This document shows, piece after piece, positions 8,531 to 17,719 of a DNA stretch of 64,000 nucleotides; position 1 is the stretch's first letter, and every line of letters begins with the position of its first letter. Both the position numbers and the translations under genes were made by a program. Under the pieces are notes generated by a model, which did not search any database, was not told the origin of the DNA, and worked only from the letters and a program-made list of their open reading frames with translations. The DNA lies in contig NZ_CP136336.1 in assembly GCF_032681285.1 (NCBI RefSeq), forward strand, positions 855,001 to 919,000, given 5' to 3'. This stretch comes from Piscinibacter gummiphilus (GTDB lineage Bacteria; Pseudomonadota; Gammaproteobacteria; Burkholderiales; Burkholderiaceae_C).

Positions 8531-10518
8531 AAAAACTCGAGCGGGAGTTTGCTTGGACGGGCCAGTCTCATTGGGGACTGGAACGATCCGCACTCCCGCC
8601 GCTTGCGCCCGAGCTGATGGGCGCCTTGCTCGACAACATCACCGCGCGTGTGGCGGTGGTCGGGCGTGACCACTGCTTCCTCTACGCCAATCGCGAAGCC
8701 CTCGCTTTCTACGGCCTGCCGCCCGAGCAGGTGATGGGCCAGCACCTGTCCAAGGTGCTGGGCGACACGGCCTACGCCGGCTACCTTCCGTGGGCGGAGC
8801 GACTCTTCAGCGGTGAATCGCTGCGCTGGCAGGGCTGGGTCGAGTACCCCACGCATGGCCGCCGCTTCCTGCAGGAAACGATGGTGCCGTTTGCGTCCGA
8901 TGGCCGTGACGTGCAGGCCATCATCGTCTTCGGCCGCGACCACACCGAGCTCAAGTTGCGCGAAGAAGAGCTCGCCGAGCAGATCGGTCAGCTGCAGGCG
9001 AGCGAGGCGCTCAAGGCCGCCATCGTCGACCACGCGCTGGCAGCGCTGATCTCGACCGATGGTGAAGGCCGCATCGTCGAGTTCAACCCGGCGGCCGAGG
9101 CCATGTTCGGCCGGCTGCGCGCCGACGTGATGGGGCGCCTGGTGAGCGAAGTCATCATGCCCGAGCGCTACCGTTCGGCGCACGAGGCGGGCATCCGCCG
9201 TATGGAAAACGGTGGCGCCCCGCGCGTGCTCGGCAAGCGCATGGAGATGCATGCGCTGCGCGCCGACGGCAGCGAGTTCCCCATCGAGATGGTGCTGTGG
9301 CGCACGACTGTTGGCGGCACCGGCTACTACACCGCCTCGCTCGTCGACGTGACCGAGCGGCACAGCGCCGCGCAGCAGATCGAGCGCCAGCGCGACGCGC
9401 TGCGCCAGAGCGAAAAGCTGAGCGCGATGGGCAGCCTGCTCGCAGGCGTGGCCCACGAGCTGAACAACCCGCTCGCCATCGTGATGGGCCGTGCCAGCCT
9501 GCTCGAAGAGAAGTGCGACGACCCGGCGCTGCTGGCCGACGTGCAACGCATCCGCGAAGCTGCTGAGCGCTGCGGCCGCATCGTGCGCACCTTCCTCAAC
9601 ATGGCGCGCAGCAAGCCGGCGACGCGCGAGAACGTGTCGCTCAACGACCTCACGCGGGCGGCGGCCGAGATGCTGAACTACAGCTACCGCAGCCACGGCG
9701 TGGAGATGCGGCTGCAACTGGCCGACGAGTTGCCGAGCGTGAAGGCCGACGGCGACCAGGTCGGCCAGATCGTGTTGAACCTGCTCGTGAATGCGCAGCA
9801 GGCGCTCGCCGCGTGCGAAGGCGAGCGGCGCGTGCTGGTGGAGACGGGTGTCGAAGCGCGGCGCGAGAACCGCGAGCCGCGCGTGTGGCTGCGCGTGTCA
9901 GACAACGGGCCCGGCGTGCCGGCCGAGTTGCGCGGCAAATTGTTCGAGCCGTTCTTCACCACCAAACCCGAAGGCATCGGCACCGGCTTGGGCCTGGCGA
10001 TGTCACGCTCGCTGGCGCGTGACCACGGCGGCGACCTCACGCTCGAACCCACCTCGCATCACGGAGGCGCCAGTTTCCGGCTGAACCTGCCGATCAGCGG
10101 CGAGCCGGTGCACGAGTCGGCGCCGGTGCCGCTGCAGGCGACGGATGCCGCCTTGCAGACACGGGTGCTCGTGGTCGACGACGAGTCGGAGATCACCGAG
10201 CTGATGCGTGACATCCTCGAAGCCGCGGGCTACGAGGTGGCCACGGCCGAGTCCGGCGAGGTGGCGCTGGCGCTGCTCGAGACGGCGCGCTTCGACGCGA
10301 TCGTCTCCGACCTGCGCATGCCGGACATGGATGGGGCGACGCTCTGGCGAGAGGTCGACCAGCACCACCCACGCCTGTCGCGCCGCATGCTCTTCGTCAC
10401 CGGCGACACCCTGTCGCCGGGAGCGCGCGAGTTCCTGCGCAAGGCGCGTTGCGCGGGCTTGGACAAGCCCTTCTCCAAAGGCGACCTGCTCGCCGCCGTC
10501 GCCAAGCTGGTGGAGTAG
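8527..10518 (+). CDS. Hybrid histidine kinase with two PAS domains and a C-terminal receiver
   Basis: 663 residues with no membrane segment, so a soluble cytoplasmic sensor. A PAS domain at about 30-140 contains the TLYAN-like [13 protein letters not shown], and a second PAS lies at about 165-280 ([21 protein letters not shown]). The HisKA domain carries H310 in [10 protein letters not shown]. The HATPase domain has the N box [17 protein letters not shown] and [10 protein letters not shown] receiver follows with D595 in [13 protein letters not shown]. The output partner is probably the overlapping upstream OmpR-type regulator, with the fused receiver acting as relay or phosphate sink (inference). 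PAS domains could sense redox, gas or a small molecule; no haem-type His is obvious. Confidence 0.93.
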   Translation: MKKLEREFAWTGQSHWGLERSALPPLAPELMGALLDNITARVAVVGRDHCFLYANREALAFYGLPPEQVMGQHLSKVLGDTAYAGYLPWAERLFSGESLRWQGWVEYPTHGRRFLQETMVPFASDGRDVQAIIVFGRDHTELKLREEELAEQIGQLQASEALKAAIVDHALAALISTDGEGRIVEFNPAAEAMFGRLRADVMGRLVSEVIMPERYRSAHEAGIRRMENGGAPRVLGKRMEMHALRADGSEFPIEMVLWRTTVGGTGYYTASLVDVTERHSAAQQIERQRDALRQSEKLSAMGSLLAGVAHELNNPLAIVMGRASLLEEKCDDPALLADVQRIREAAERCGRIVRTFLNMARSKPATRENVSLNDLTRAAAEMLNYSYRSHGVEMRLQLADELPSVKADGDQVGQIVLNLLVNAQQALAACEGERRVLVETGVEARRENREPRVWLRVSDNGPGVPAELRGKLFEPFFTTKPEGIGTGLGLAMSRSLARDHGGDLTLEPTSHHGGASFRLNLPISGEPVHESAPVPLQATDAALQTRVLVVDDESEITELMRDILEAAGYEVATAESGEVALALLETARFDAIVSDLRMPDMDGATLWREVDQHHPRLSRRMLFVTGDTLSPGAREFLRKARCAGLDKPFSKGDLLAAVAKLVE

Positions 10519-10539
10519 GGCCGGCAGGCCCCGTTGCGA

Positions 10540-10968
10540 TTAAGCGGCTTGCGCTTCCGTCGCGGTGCGCGACGCTTCCATCATGGTGGTGCTGACGACG
10601 CCATACAGTGCCACCCAGGCCGCGTGCACGTCATCGGTGTAGGCCTCACCGAGACCTTGCCTCAGCGTCTTCAGCAGCGCCGCACCGACGGTGGCGTAGT
10701 GCTCATCTTTGACGCCGTAGTTGACGTGGCGGCTACCAAGCTTGCGCAGCGCGGGGATGAGCGCATCGGGTGCTTCCAGCAGATCAACCGCCGTCGCAAT
10801 CATGTTCATCAGCCGCGCACCTTGCTGCGCCATGTTGCCCTGGAAGAGGCGCCGTAGTTGAGGATCGGCGGTGAAGAGGTTGTCGTAGAAGAGCGCGGCG
10901 GCTTGCTGGGCGATGGGTTCGATGAGGGTGAAGCTGCGGCGTATGTGTGCGATCTGGGTGGGGGTCAT
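10540..10968 (-). CDS. Single-domain bacterial globin
   Basis: 142 residues with a globin fold of the flavohaemoglobin-type haem domain, lacking any FAD/NAD reductase part. The proximal haem ligand is H81 in LGSRHVNYGV. Tyr28 sits at the B10 position and Gln49 at the E7 position, the pair that stabilises bound O2 and supports NO dioxygenation. It resembles Vitreoscilla-type haemoglobin. The ATG at 10968 is fixed by AGGAG six bases upstream; the frame extends to 11130 but without a site. It converges with the hybrid kinase (21 bases between stops). Confidence 0.9.
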   Translation of the reverse strand: MTPTQIAHIRRSFTLIEPIAQQAAALFYDNLFTADPQLRRLFQGNMAQQGARLMNMIATAVDLLEAPDALIPALRKLGSRHVNYGVKDEHYATVGAALLKTLRQGLGEAYTDDVHAAWVALYGVVSTTMMEASRTATEAQAA

Positions 10969-11108
10969 GGGATCTCCTGGTTCGTGGGACAAAGCCCTTG
11001 TGAATCGGAGGCCGCATGTTGATCGGAGCTTGATGCAGTGCTGTTTCAGCGACAGCTTGCGCGTGTTTCGTTGGTTTCGCTCTCTGGTGGGTCTCAGATC
11101 CGAACTAC

Positions 11109-11136
11109 CTGCGTGAGAGGAGCACCTCACTCGCAG
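11109..11136. repeat. Imperfect 12-bp inverted repeat in the globin upstream region
   Basis: Arms at 11109-11120 and 11125-11136 pair at 10 of 12 positions around an AGCA loop, in the 266-base gap between the globin gene and the Sel1 lipoprotein gene. There is no T-run on either side, so it is not a standard intrinsic terminator. It could be an operator for the globin gene (which reads leftward from 10968) or a remnant at the edge of the T6SS island. Nothing else in the gap was recognised. Confidence 0.3.
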
Positions 11137-11234
11137 AGTCTCCCTCCTGGCTCTGTTCAGAAAAGGCCGGGCGGCCCTAGCGACTCATAAAGCCGTGGCC
11201 GAGCACCGCTGCTGGCCCGTACGCAGAAAGCAAC

Positions 11235-12290
11235 CTACTTGCTCAACGGCCGACCGGTCTTCGGATCTAGGCCCTTGGCGTGGGCCATTTCGGCGATTCG
11301 CTCTTCAGTGGGCAGTGGCGGAGGAATGTTTGCCTCGAACGCCTCAAGCCACTTGAATTTCCCATCCCAGGCAGGTAGCGGTGCAGGAGGTAGCGGAACA
11401 ATGTTGTCAATCTCGGGAACCGCGGCATTGAGGTAGTCGTAGCGATGCAAGAAATCCGCGATCGCCCGATATCGACGCTCCCGCTCGGCATCGACGGCTT
11501 GGCCAAGGCCAAAATTTGGATCGGCGTGGTCTCGAACCGAAAATGCATCGGCAAGCGAAGAGGCCGACACTGATCGACCGACAGCTGCGGCGATCTGGTA
11601 GTAGCGCATTGCGTCGGTGTGTTGCCGCTCAAGCTGCAGATGGATCGCGTAGCGTCCTGCTGCTTCAGCATGCCGTTGATCCGCCGCACAGCGCCACATG
11701 GCCATTCCGATATCGGCAATCTGCCGCCCATGCTCAAGATCTCCCAGCTTGTCACCCACAAGAAACTGTCCTTCCGGGCTACCCAGATCAGCTGACTTCC
11801 GGTAGTACTTCAGTGCTAGTTCCGGGTCGGCTTTCACGCCATAGCCGCGCTCCACATACCAGCCCATGGCGTAGTAGCCCGAAGGGATGCCACGCGCGAT
11901 GAGCGACTCCGTGAGGTCCAGCACCTCTTTGCGCCGGTCGGCGCTGATGGTCTTGCCCGACTGGATGAGTTGGCGCAGTTCGATGTTCGCCTTGTCGTGG
12001 CCGTAGGCGTTGGCGATGCGCACTAACCGCTCAATCTTGAAGAACACCTCCTGCTTGGGTTGTAGCTTGTTGCCCTTGACCAGCCAGCGGGCATGCATGT
12101 ACAGCTGATCGGCTTCAGCGTCGCGAGGCGGAATGCGCTCGCTCTCGTGAACGCAGGTAAACGCCAGCTGCGCCTTGATGGTTGAGGGAATGTCCTTGAC
12201 GTCATTCATATGGGAGTCCTTGGCCTGGCACCCGAGAAGGGCCAGCCCCGACAGAAAGGCAAGCGTCGCTCGGATCGCGAAGTGCAGCAA
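11235..12290 (-). CDS. Sel1-repeat lipoprotein, probable immunity protein to the adjacent phospholipase D toxin
   Basis: 351 residues from a TTG start at 12290, chosen because AAGGA lies six bases upstream and the reading then opens with a lipoprotein signal: a hydrophobic stretch ending LALLGC, lipid-bearing Cys at residue 21. An ATG further in (MNDVKDIPS) would remove the signal. The mature part contains tetratricopeptide/Sel1-type helical repeats (YYAMGWYVERGYGVKADPEL, then ALKYYRKSADLG, then MAMWRCAADQRHAEAAGRYA) and a Pro-rich segment near the C-terminus. Sel1-repeat periplasmic proteins are known immunity partners of Tle5-type T6SS phospholipases, and this gene starts 2 bases after the toxin stop. 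The immunity role is inferred from context. GC content is visibly lower than in flanking genes. Confidence 0.75.
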   Translation of the reverse strand: MLHFAIRATLAFLSGLALLGCQAKDSHMNDVKDIPSTIKAQLAFTCVHESERIPPRDAEADQLYMHARWLVKGNKLQPKQEVFFKIERLVRIANAYGHDKANIELRQLIQSGKTISADRRKEVLDLTESLIARGIPSGYYAMGWYVERGYGVKADPELALKYYRKSADLGSPEGQFLVGDKLGDLEHGRQIADIGMAMWRCAADQRHAEAAGRYAIHLQLERQHTDAMRYYQIAAAVGRSVSASSLADAFSVRDHADPNFGLGQAVDAERERRYRAIADFLHRYDYLNAAVPEIDNIVPLPPAPLPAWDGKFKWLEAFEANIPPPLPTEERIAEMAHAKGLDPKTGRPLSK

Positions 12291-12292
12291 GC

Positions 12293-14221
12293 TCAGTCCT
12301 TGTTGCTGATTTCGGGACTGGCGCGCAGGAACTCGCACAACTGGGCCGTCGGGCGGTGCTTGTACTTCTTCGCCGCAGCGTTCTGCTCCATCAGCTTCTG
12401 CCACTGTTCGAAGGCGAGGTTCAGAGACATTCCCGCCGTCACCCGTCCGGCTGTATACCTCTCCCATTGCGCATGCCGCACAGGCGCGGTGATTTCCGGC
12501 CGATGATGGGCAATGTTTATCTCGCTGTCGGCCTGCATGCTGCGAGTGTTGATGTTGGCGCTGCCGAGGGTCATGAAAGCGTCATCGATGAGCATCAGCT
12601 TGGCATGTATGTAGACCTCGGGCCACGAGTTACCGGGGGGCGTGTCAGGCGAAACAAGGGTGGCGACGTGCATTCTCAGGCCTGGCACATCGACAGCCTG
12701 GATGGTCTCACCGCCACCATCGGCCTCAAGTTTGGCCTTGGCCTCCAAGAGCTCACGCTGCTTGACCTCCAGCGGAGCCAGCTGCGCATTGATTGGTTCG
12801 TAGCGGCGGTTCAGGCCAGGGTTGGGTATGCCTTGCAGCATCCTCGCCTCGTTGTCCAGCGCTTTGCGCTGGTCTAGCAGCGGCTTCATTGCATCTTCAT
12901 TTGCCTCGATCTGCGCCTCGAGCGACTCCATGCGCTGTTGGCGCGCCACCTGCGGAATGCGGTCGGCGCGGCCCAGGCTGTCCAGCATTCGATAGGTGTT
13001 CACAGTGCCGACACCCATGCCGGCGTCAGACGAATTAGTGATCACGAACACGTACAGCGACCCGTGCTGCTCTGGCCTCCGCCCCCATTGAGACATCTTG
13101 GCTGCGCTGGCCTTGATCTTCTCTGCTAGGGGAGGCCACCGGAAGTATTGGTTCTCGATATGAATGTACTGACCGGCGTTGCTCACAGCCTGCAGATAGC
13201 ACTTCATGATGTCTTGCCGACCATACTGCGGCTGGGTGCGCAGGATCTGACAAACCGCGCGCGGGTCTTGCCCACGCGGCTGATGCTTGGAGAAGTCTGG
13301 TATCGACAGGGATTCGCCAGTTTCTCGGGTCCACGCTGCTGCGAAGTTGCGAAAGACATCCCCAACTATGGTGCCGGTAACGCGTGAGGAATAGTCGTGT
13401 AACGGTGTCGCACCGTTGCGCCCACGGTTGGGAGCATGGCGAGCGTAGCCATGTTCGGTCGTGTCCCAATAGCCATCTAGCATGTTGTGGCCCATTACGA
13501 AAGCCAGGGCCAACTGTGGGTCTTCGTGATCTATCACCACGGTTTTCTGGTGATGGCTGGTCGTCGCACTTACGAAGGCCTTGGTGGTGGCAGAAGCCCC
13601 TTTGTCCAGAAAATTCGTGCCGGCGATCCTGGCACTGTCCAACACCCCAAAAGCACGGCTAAAGAACCTCAGGCGGTCTCGGGGCAGGTTTTCATCGCCT
13701 CCGATGAACCTGGCTGCTGCGTCGATGGCCAAAGGGTCACGGTCGTAGTTGAGGTACCACCAGCGATCGTATTGATGTTGCTCGTCGCTGCTGGAGTCAG
13801 GCTTGTCAGCGAACGGAATCCAGCGTCTGCCAGGAGTGTTGTTCTCTCCGATGGCCAGCTTGCTGGAATTAGCCGCGGTAACCGGCTTGTTAGACCAAGC
13901 CCAGCCCAACACGCGCACCATTACGCCTTCTCGCGCTTTCTTTTCTAGCAGCGCCCCGATGCAGAGGGCTCGCCCGTCACGCACGAAATACATGCTGGGC
14001 TGGAAGCCCCAGCAGATGATGCTGATGCTCGTCTTGGCGGCTTCGATGGCGCGGTAGACCTCGCCGAAGGCTTCCTCTCCATTGATTAGCAGCTTGAACG
14101 ATGCAAGCTTGGGCACGTATTCGCTCTTGTCTACGAACCACGGCGGAGTAATGGTTGCGGCGTACTGCCCCCGCTGAATAGGCACCGCGTGTTTGCTGGA
14201 AGCTTCGCTAGTTTCTGCCAT
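12293..14221 (-). CDS. Phospholipase D-type T6SS effector (Tle5-like)
   Basis: About 642 residues from the ATG at 14221 (a TTG at 14260 would add 13). Two HKD motifs are intact: HQKTVVID at about 224-231 and HAKLMLID at about 539-546, each followed by the Gly/Asn segment of the PLD fold (GHNMLDG, GSANINTRS). Between them lies a heptad-rich helical insertion at about 430-500, probably a coiled coil. No Sec signal is present, as expected for a protein carried by the T6SS needle. Such enzymes cleave phospholipid head groups in the periplasm of target cells. The gene lies 56 bases after vgrG and directly before the Sel1 lipoprotein, the classic VgrG-effector-immunity order. GC content is visibly lower than in vgrG, suggesting the effector cassette was swapped in. 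Confidence 0.88.
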   Translation of the reverse strand: MAETSEASSKHAVPIQRGQYAATITPPWFVDKSEYVPKLASFKLLINGEEAFGEVYRAIEAAKTSISIICWGFQPSMYFVRDGRALCIGALLEKKAREGVMVRVLGWAWSNKPVTAANSSKLAIGENNTPGRRWIPFADKPDSSSDEQHQYDRWWYLNYDRDPLAIDAAARFIGGDENLPRDRLRFFSRAFGVLDSARIAGTNFLDKGASATTKAFVSATTSHHQKTVVIDHEDPQLALAFVMGHNMLDGYWDTTEHGYARHAPNRGRNGATPLHDYSSRVTGTIVGDVFRNFAAAWTRETGESLSIPDFSKHQPRGQDPRAVCQILRTQPQYGRQDIMKCYLQAVSNAGQYIHIENQYFRWPPLAEKIKASAAKMSQWGRRPEQHGSLYVFVITNSSDAGMGVGTVNTYRMLDSLGRADRIPQVARQQRMESLEAQIEANEDAMKPLLDQRKALDNEARMLQGIPNPGLNRRYEPINAQLAPLEVKQRELLEAKAKLEADGGGETIQAVDVPGLRMHVATLVSPDTPPGNSWPEVYIHAKLMLIDDAFMTLGSANINTRSMQADSEINIAHHRPEITAPVRHAQWERYTAGRVTAGMSLNLAFEQWQKLMEQNAAAKKYKHRPTAQLCEFLRASPEISNKD

Positions 14222-14277
14222 GGTGTTCTTGACGGGGACGAAATCGAATGAGTGTGACAACTATGGTTCGTTGGGTC

Positions 14278-17200
14278 TCAGGCCTTGAATGACTGCTCAT
14301 AGAACTCACGAAGTGATTCGCCTGTCCGCGTTTCACCGGTGTCCGGCGGAGCCAAGCCAGGTTCGTGTTTCAGAAACCCCTTGTTTGCAAGCGTGCCCCG
14401 CTTGGCACTGCGATATGAGTCGACCACCGGCATCTCATACCGGACGCCGTTTGCCAGCTCGACTTGATAGGCCTGAACCGTCGGCGAATGCATCACCAGC
14501 ACAGTCCCTGTGTCATCGAGGACGTCCTGCTTTACCTGTGCACCATCTGCAAATAACTTGTACGGCATGCCCGCCCACCCGGACTTCACGCCGGCAGGAG
14601 CGTTGTCGAAAGTCAGCGTCATTGGAACGACCAGCGTCCCTCTCGGAAATTCCGACATGTCTTGGTTGAGACTCGCTGGCCCTCCAAAACTCTTCGTAGC
14701 CGCCCTGACCGTGATCTGCCCCGGACACTGCACCGTGATGCCCTCCGACCCAATGACGATCTGCGCGCCTCCGGATGTCGTGAGCGTGATCTTCTTCGCC
14801 GCCGCCCAATCGATGTGCGCATTGGCACTCTGCACATTCACGAGCCCCTTCGCCGCCACCTCCGCCTGATCGGCCTGGGCCTGCATCTGCACCGGCCCCT
14901 TGCCCGCGATCATCGTGAGGCCTGTGCCCTTGGCGCCTTGCCCGGCCTGCACCGCGCCGGCGAGGATGCCCAGGCTCTGCCCGGTATGCAGTCGTGCCTG
15001 CTGGCCGCCGGCGAGTTGCAGGTCCTGTCCGGCCTGCCAGCTGATGGCCTCGCCACTGGCGATCTGAATGTCTTGCCCGGCCACTGTTGCGAGGCCTGCC
15101 TTGGCGGTGATCGCGACGATCGGGTCTGCGGTGTGCGGCAGCTTGCCGTCGCTCGCCTGCGTGCTCTTCTTCCCCGCATCCGTGACGGCGGCGTCGAGCG
15201 AGGCGTTGCTCACCATGCCGCTGGCGGACTGGTGCAACGCCTTCATCGGTCCCAGCGTGTCGGACAGGCTGCTCTGATTGGCCTTGAGCGTGCCGATGGC
15301 GCTCGCCAGCGCGGTGGCCTGATGGGTCTTGGCTGCTTTGCTGAAGCTGTCGGCCAGGGTGGCCGCCTGCTTGAGCAGTGCCATGCCTGGGGCGTTGTCT
15401 CCGGCCGGGTCGGCCTCGCGAGTGCCGAAGCTCGTGATCAACAGCCCGTTGGTGGCGCGCACCGCGCCATAGGCATCGGTCCTCAGCTCGAAGCCGAGCC
15501 CGCGGTAGTGGCCGCGGTGGTTGTCGGCCTGGTGGATGAGGTGCCCGAGGTTCAGCTGCGTTGCATGCTGCGTGGTCGCGAGCTGCACCCGCAGCTGCCC
15601 CGGTGTGTCGTCGAAGACGAGTTGGTTGAACCCTTCGCCGCCGAACTCCTTGCTCTTGAAGCCGCTGAGCGCCGCCGCGTTGTTCTGCGCGGCAGCGTCC
15701 TTCGTGGCTGTGCCGGGGGCGCCGCCGTGCCAAGCCGGGCTGTGGCCGCCTGAGCCACCGGCGATCAGGTTGCCCTGCGCGCTGGGCCCGTGGTTGTGGC
15801 TGGTCGTGTAGGCGCTGGGGTCGGCTTCGGCGGCAGCGCCACCGGGTGTGGGTGGCAGGCCCGCTTCGCCCCGGCCGTTGTAGAGGCTGCCCAGCACGAT
15901 CGGGCGCTCGATGTCGCCTTCGATGAAGTCGAGCAGCACCTCCTGCCCGATGCGCGGGATGTGCTGCAGCCCCATCCCGGCCCCGGCCCAGCGCTGCGCG
16001 ACGCGCACCCAGCAGCTGCTGCGGTTGTCGGCGCGGGCATCGGCGCCCGGGGCGGCTTGCCAGTGGAACTGCACCCGGATGCGGCCGAGCGCGTCGGTGT
16101 AGAGCTCATCGGCCCCTTGGGGGCTGGTGCTGCCGTCCGGGCCGACGACGATGGCGGTCTGCGCACCGAGGGCGGTGGGCGCCGTGGCCGGCAGCGGGCG
16201 CCAGGGGATCAGCCGTCGCAGCGCCTCGAAGCGGTTGGCATAGCCGAGCTGCGCGGCCTGCTCGCCGAGCATCGGGTCGTGCGCCAGGGTGTCGAGCAAC
16301 TCGCTTGCGGGAGCGCCGTCGAGTTCGGCGAAAGGGTCGGCGGCGGGCTTGCGCATCAGGCGCTCACCCAGCTCCTTGGGCAGGTTGTTGACGCCCAGGC
16401 CGTGCACGCTGTGCACGCAGAACTCGCGGTCGGCTTTGCCTTGCAGCTCGGAGAGGGCATCGAGCGTGCTCTGTGTGAGCGCGAAGTGCTCGCCCGCGCG
16501 CAGACTGCGCACGGTGCTGCGGCCGAGCCAGGTCTTGTGGCGCGCTTCGAAGGCCTGCTGTCGGCAGGTGGCGCGGTGCAGCAGCTCGGTGCTGCTGCAC
16601 GTTCCGGTGTCGGCGGTGGCGCCTGCCGGGTCGTAGTGCTGCAGCCAGGAGGCCATGTCGCGCAGGGACTCGCTGGTGTAGTCGTAGGCGGTGGGCGCTT
16701 CGGCGGCGATGGCGCGCTTGGCTTGGTAGTCCCACTGGAGCACGGCGCTGGCCGCAGGGCTCAGCTGTCGCCATCCGCCAAAGCTCTGGATGGCGTCTTG
16801 TTCTTCGGCGGCCGAAGAACGGTGGAAGCGGATGCCGGCACCTCCGACGGCGCTCTTGGAGGTCGCGTTCTCGGGCCAGCGCGCGCTGTCGGCGAAGAAG
16901 ACGACACGGTGACCGCTCGGTGCGTCGTCGGCTTCTTCGACACGCCAGCCCAGGCCTTCTTCGGCGAGCAGGCGCTGCAGGAAGGTGAGGTCGCTCTCGC
17001 GGTACTGCACGCAGTAGGAGCGCACGCCGCCGTTGGGTCCGCGAGCGAGGAAGGCTGCGAGGTCTTCGGTCTCGCCGTCGGCGCTGGTCTCTCCCCAGCG
17101 CCACGCGGCATGGGCTTGGTAGGCCTCGGCGCCGAGCACGTCGTCAAGGATCTGGATGACGGTCTTGTCTTGCCACACGCGGCTCGCGCGGGTGTGGCCG

Positions 17201-17592
17201 AGCAGGGCGAGCCAGGGCTGGATCAGCAGCTCGTGGCGCACGAGGCCACCGTCGGCACCGCCGTCACGCGCTTCGAAGACGAGGCCGCTGCGGCGGTGGC
17301 GGGTGCCGTCGGCCAGCGTGGCCAGCAGCGTGATGCGCTGGCCCAGCAGCCCTTGCAGGCGGATGCGGTTGTGCACGCACAGGGTGTGCAGCTGCAGCTG
17401 GAACGGAGTGCTGACCGTGTCGACGAGGCTGAAGCGCTCGACCATCAGATCGCTCAGCTGCCCTTCGCCTTCCAGGTTGTAGAGGCGTTGTGCGCTCGTC
17501 CAGCTGGCGAGCAAGGAGTTCAGTGCGCTGTCGAGGCCACTGAGCACGCTCCCCACGGCGCCTTGCATGGCGTCGCTGAGTCGGTCTCGCAT
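14278..17592 (-). CDS. vgrG: T6SS spike protein VgrG with C-terminal extension
   Basis: 1104 residues from the ATG at 17592 (AGGGAA about 10 bases upstream). The gp27-like part (about 30-460) opens with LYNLEGEGQLSDLMVERFSL. A gp5-like OB domain follows (LGRIRVQFHW, SSCWVRVAQRWAGAGMG, PRIGQEVLLDFIEGD, LGSLYNGRG), then a DUF2345/beta-helix region to about 990 with repeated aliphatic-polar strands. The last ~110 residues, starting near FPRGTLVVPMTLTF, are a separate domain resembling a transthyretin-like fold (MPYKLFADGAQV, then DTGTVLVMHS). In other VgrGs such tails dock phospholipase effectors. The protein forms the trimeric tip of the T6SS. No sheath, baseplate or ClpV genes occur here, so this is an orphan vgrG island. 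Confidence 0.95.
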   Translation of the reverse strand: MRDRLSDAMQGAVGSVLSGLDSALNSLLASWTSAQRLYNLEGEGQLSDLMVERFSLVDTVSTPFQLQLHTLCVHNRIRLQGLLGQRITLLATLADGTRHRRSGLVFEARDGGADGGLVRHELLIQPWLALLGHTRASRVWQDKTVIQILDDVLGAEAYQAHAAWRWGETSADGETEDLAAFLARGPNGGVRSYCVQYRESDLTFLQRLLAEEGLGWRVEEADDAPSGHRVVFFADSARWPENATSKSAVGGAGIRFHRSSAAEEQDAIQSFGGWRQLSPAASAVLQWDYQAKRAIAAEAPTAYDYTSESLRDMASWLQHYDPAGATADTGTCSSTELLHRATCRQQAFEARHKTWLGRSTVRSLRAGEHFALTQSTLDALSELQGKADREFCVHSVHGLGVNNLPKELGERLMRKPAADPFAELDGAPASELLDTLAHDPMLGEQAAQLGYANRFEALRRLIPWRPLPATAPTALGAQTAIVVGPDGSTSPQGADELYTDALGRIRVQFHWQAAPGADARADNRSSCWVRVAQRWAGAGMGLQHIPRIGQEVLLDFIEGDIERPIVLGSLYNGRGEAGLPPTPGGAAAEADPSAYTTSHNHGPSAQGNLIAGGSGGHSPAWHGGAPGTATKDAAAQNNAAALSGFKSKEFGGEGFNQLVFDDTPGQLRVQLATTQHATQLNLGHLIHQADNHRGHYRGLGFELRTDAYGAVRATNGLLITSFGTREADPAGDNAPGMALLKQAATLADSFSKAAKTHQATALASAIGTLKANQSSLSDTLGPMKALHQSASGMVSNASLDAAVTDAGKKSTQASDGKLPHTADPIVAITAKAGLATVAGQDIQIASGEAISWQAGQDLQLAGGQQARLHTGQSLGILAGAVQAGQGAKGTGLTMIAGKGPVQMQAQADQAEVAAKGLVNVQSANAHIDWAAAKKITLTTSGGAQIVIGSEGITVQCPGQITVRAATKSFGGPASLNQDMSEFPRGTLVVPMTLTFDNAPAGVKSGWAGMPYKLFADGAQVKQDVLDDTGTVLVMHSPTVQAYQVELANGVRYEMPVVDSYRSAKRGTLANKGFLKHEPGLAPPDTGETRTGESLREFYEQSFKA

Positions 17593-17702
17593 TCTTGTGT
17601 CTTCCCTGTGCCGATTTCGAGCGGGAATTTTGCAGCGCCAGCTTCCTCGCGGCGCGCGGCACACAAAGCGTTACAGCCCCCTGTAAGAGGGATGGAACGC
17701 AG

Positions 17703-17719
17703 CCCCCTGGAGCAGGGGG
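17703..17719. repeat. Hairpin directly after the AAA+ ATPase gene
   Basis: A perfect 7-bp stem (CCCCCTG paired with CAGGGGG) around a GAG loop, abutting the TAA of the ATPase gene and lying between it and vgrG. A second CAGCCCCCTG occurs about 30 bases to the left. No T-run follows on the minus strand, so termination would be weak at best; it could also stabilise the 3' end or reduce read-through into vgrG. Confidence 0.35.

Noticed and set aside
10540-10968. Flavohaemoglobin (hmp)
   Set aside because: The gene ends after the globin domain; no FAD/NAD-binding reductase follows in any frame.
14513-15733. Long alternative frames within vgrG on both strands
   Set aside because: Out-of-frame shadows of the VgrG coding sequence; no family features.
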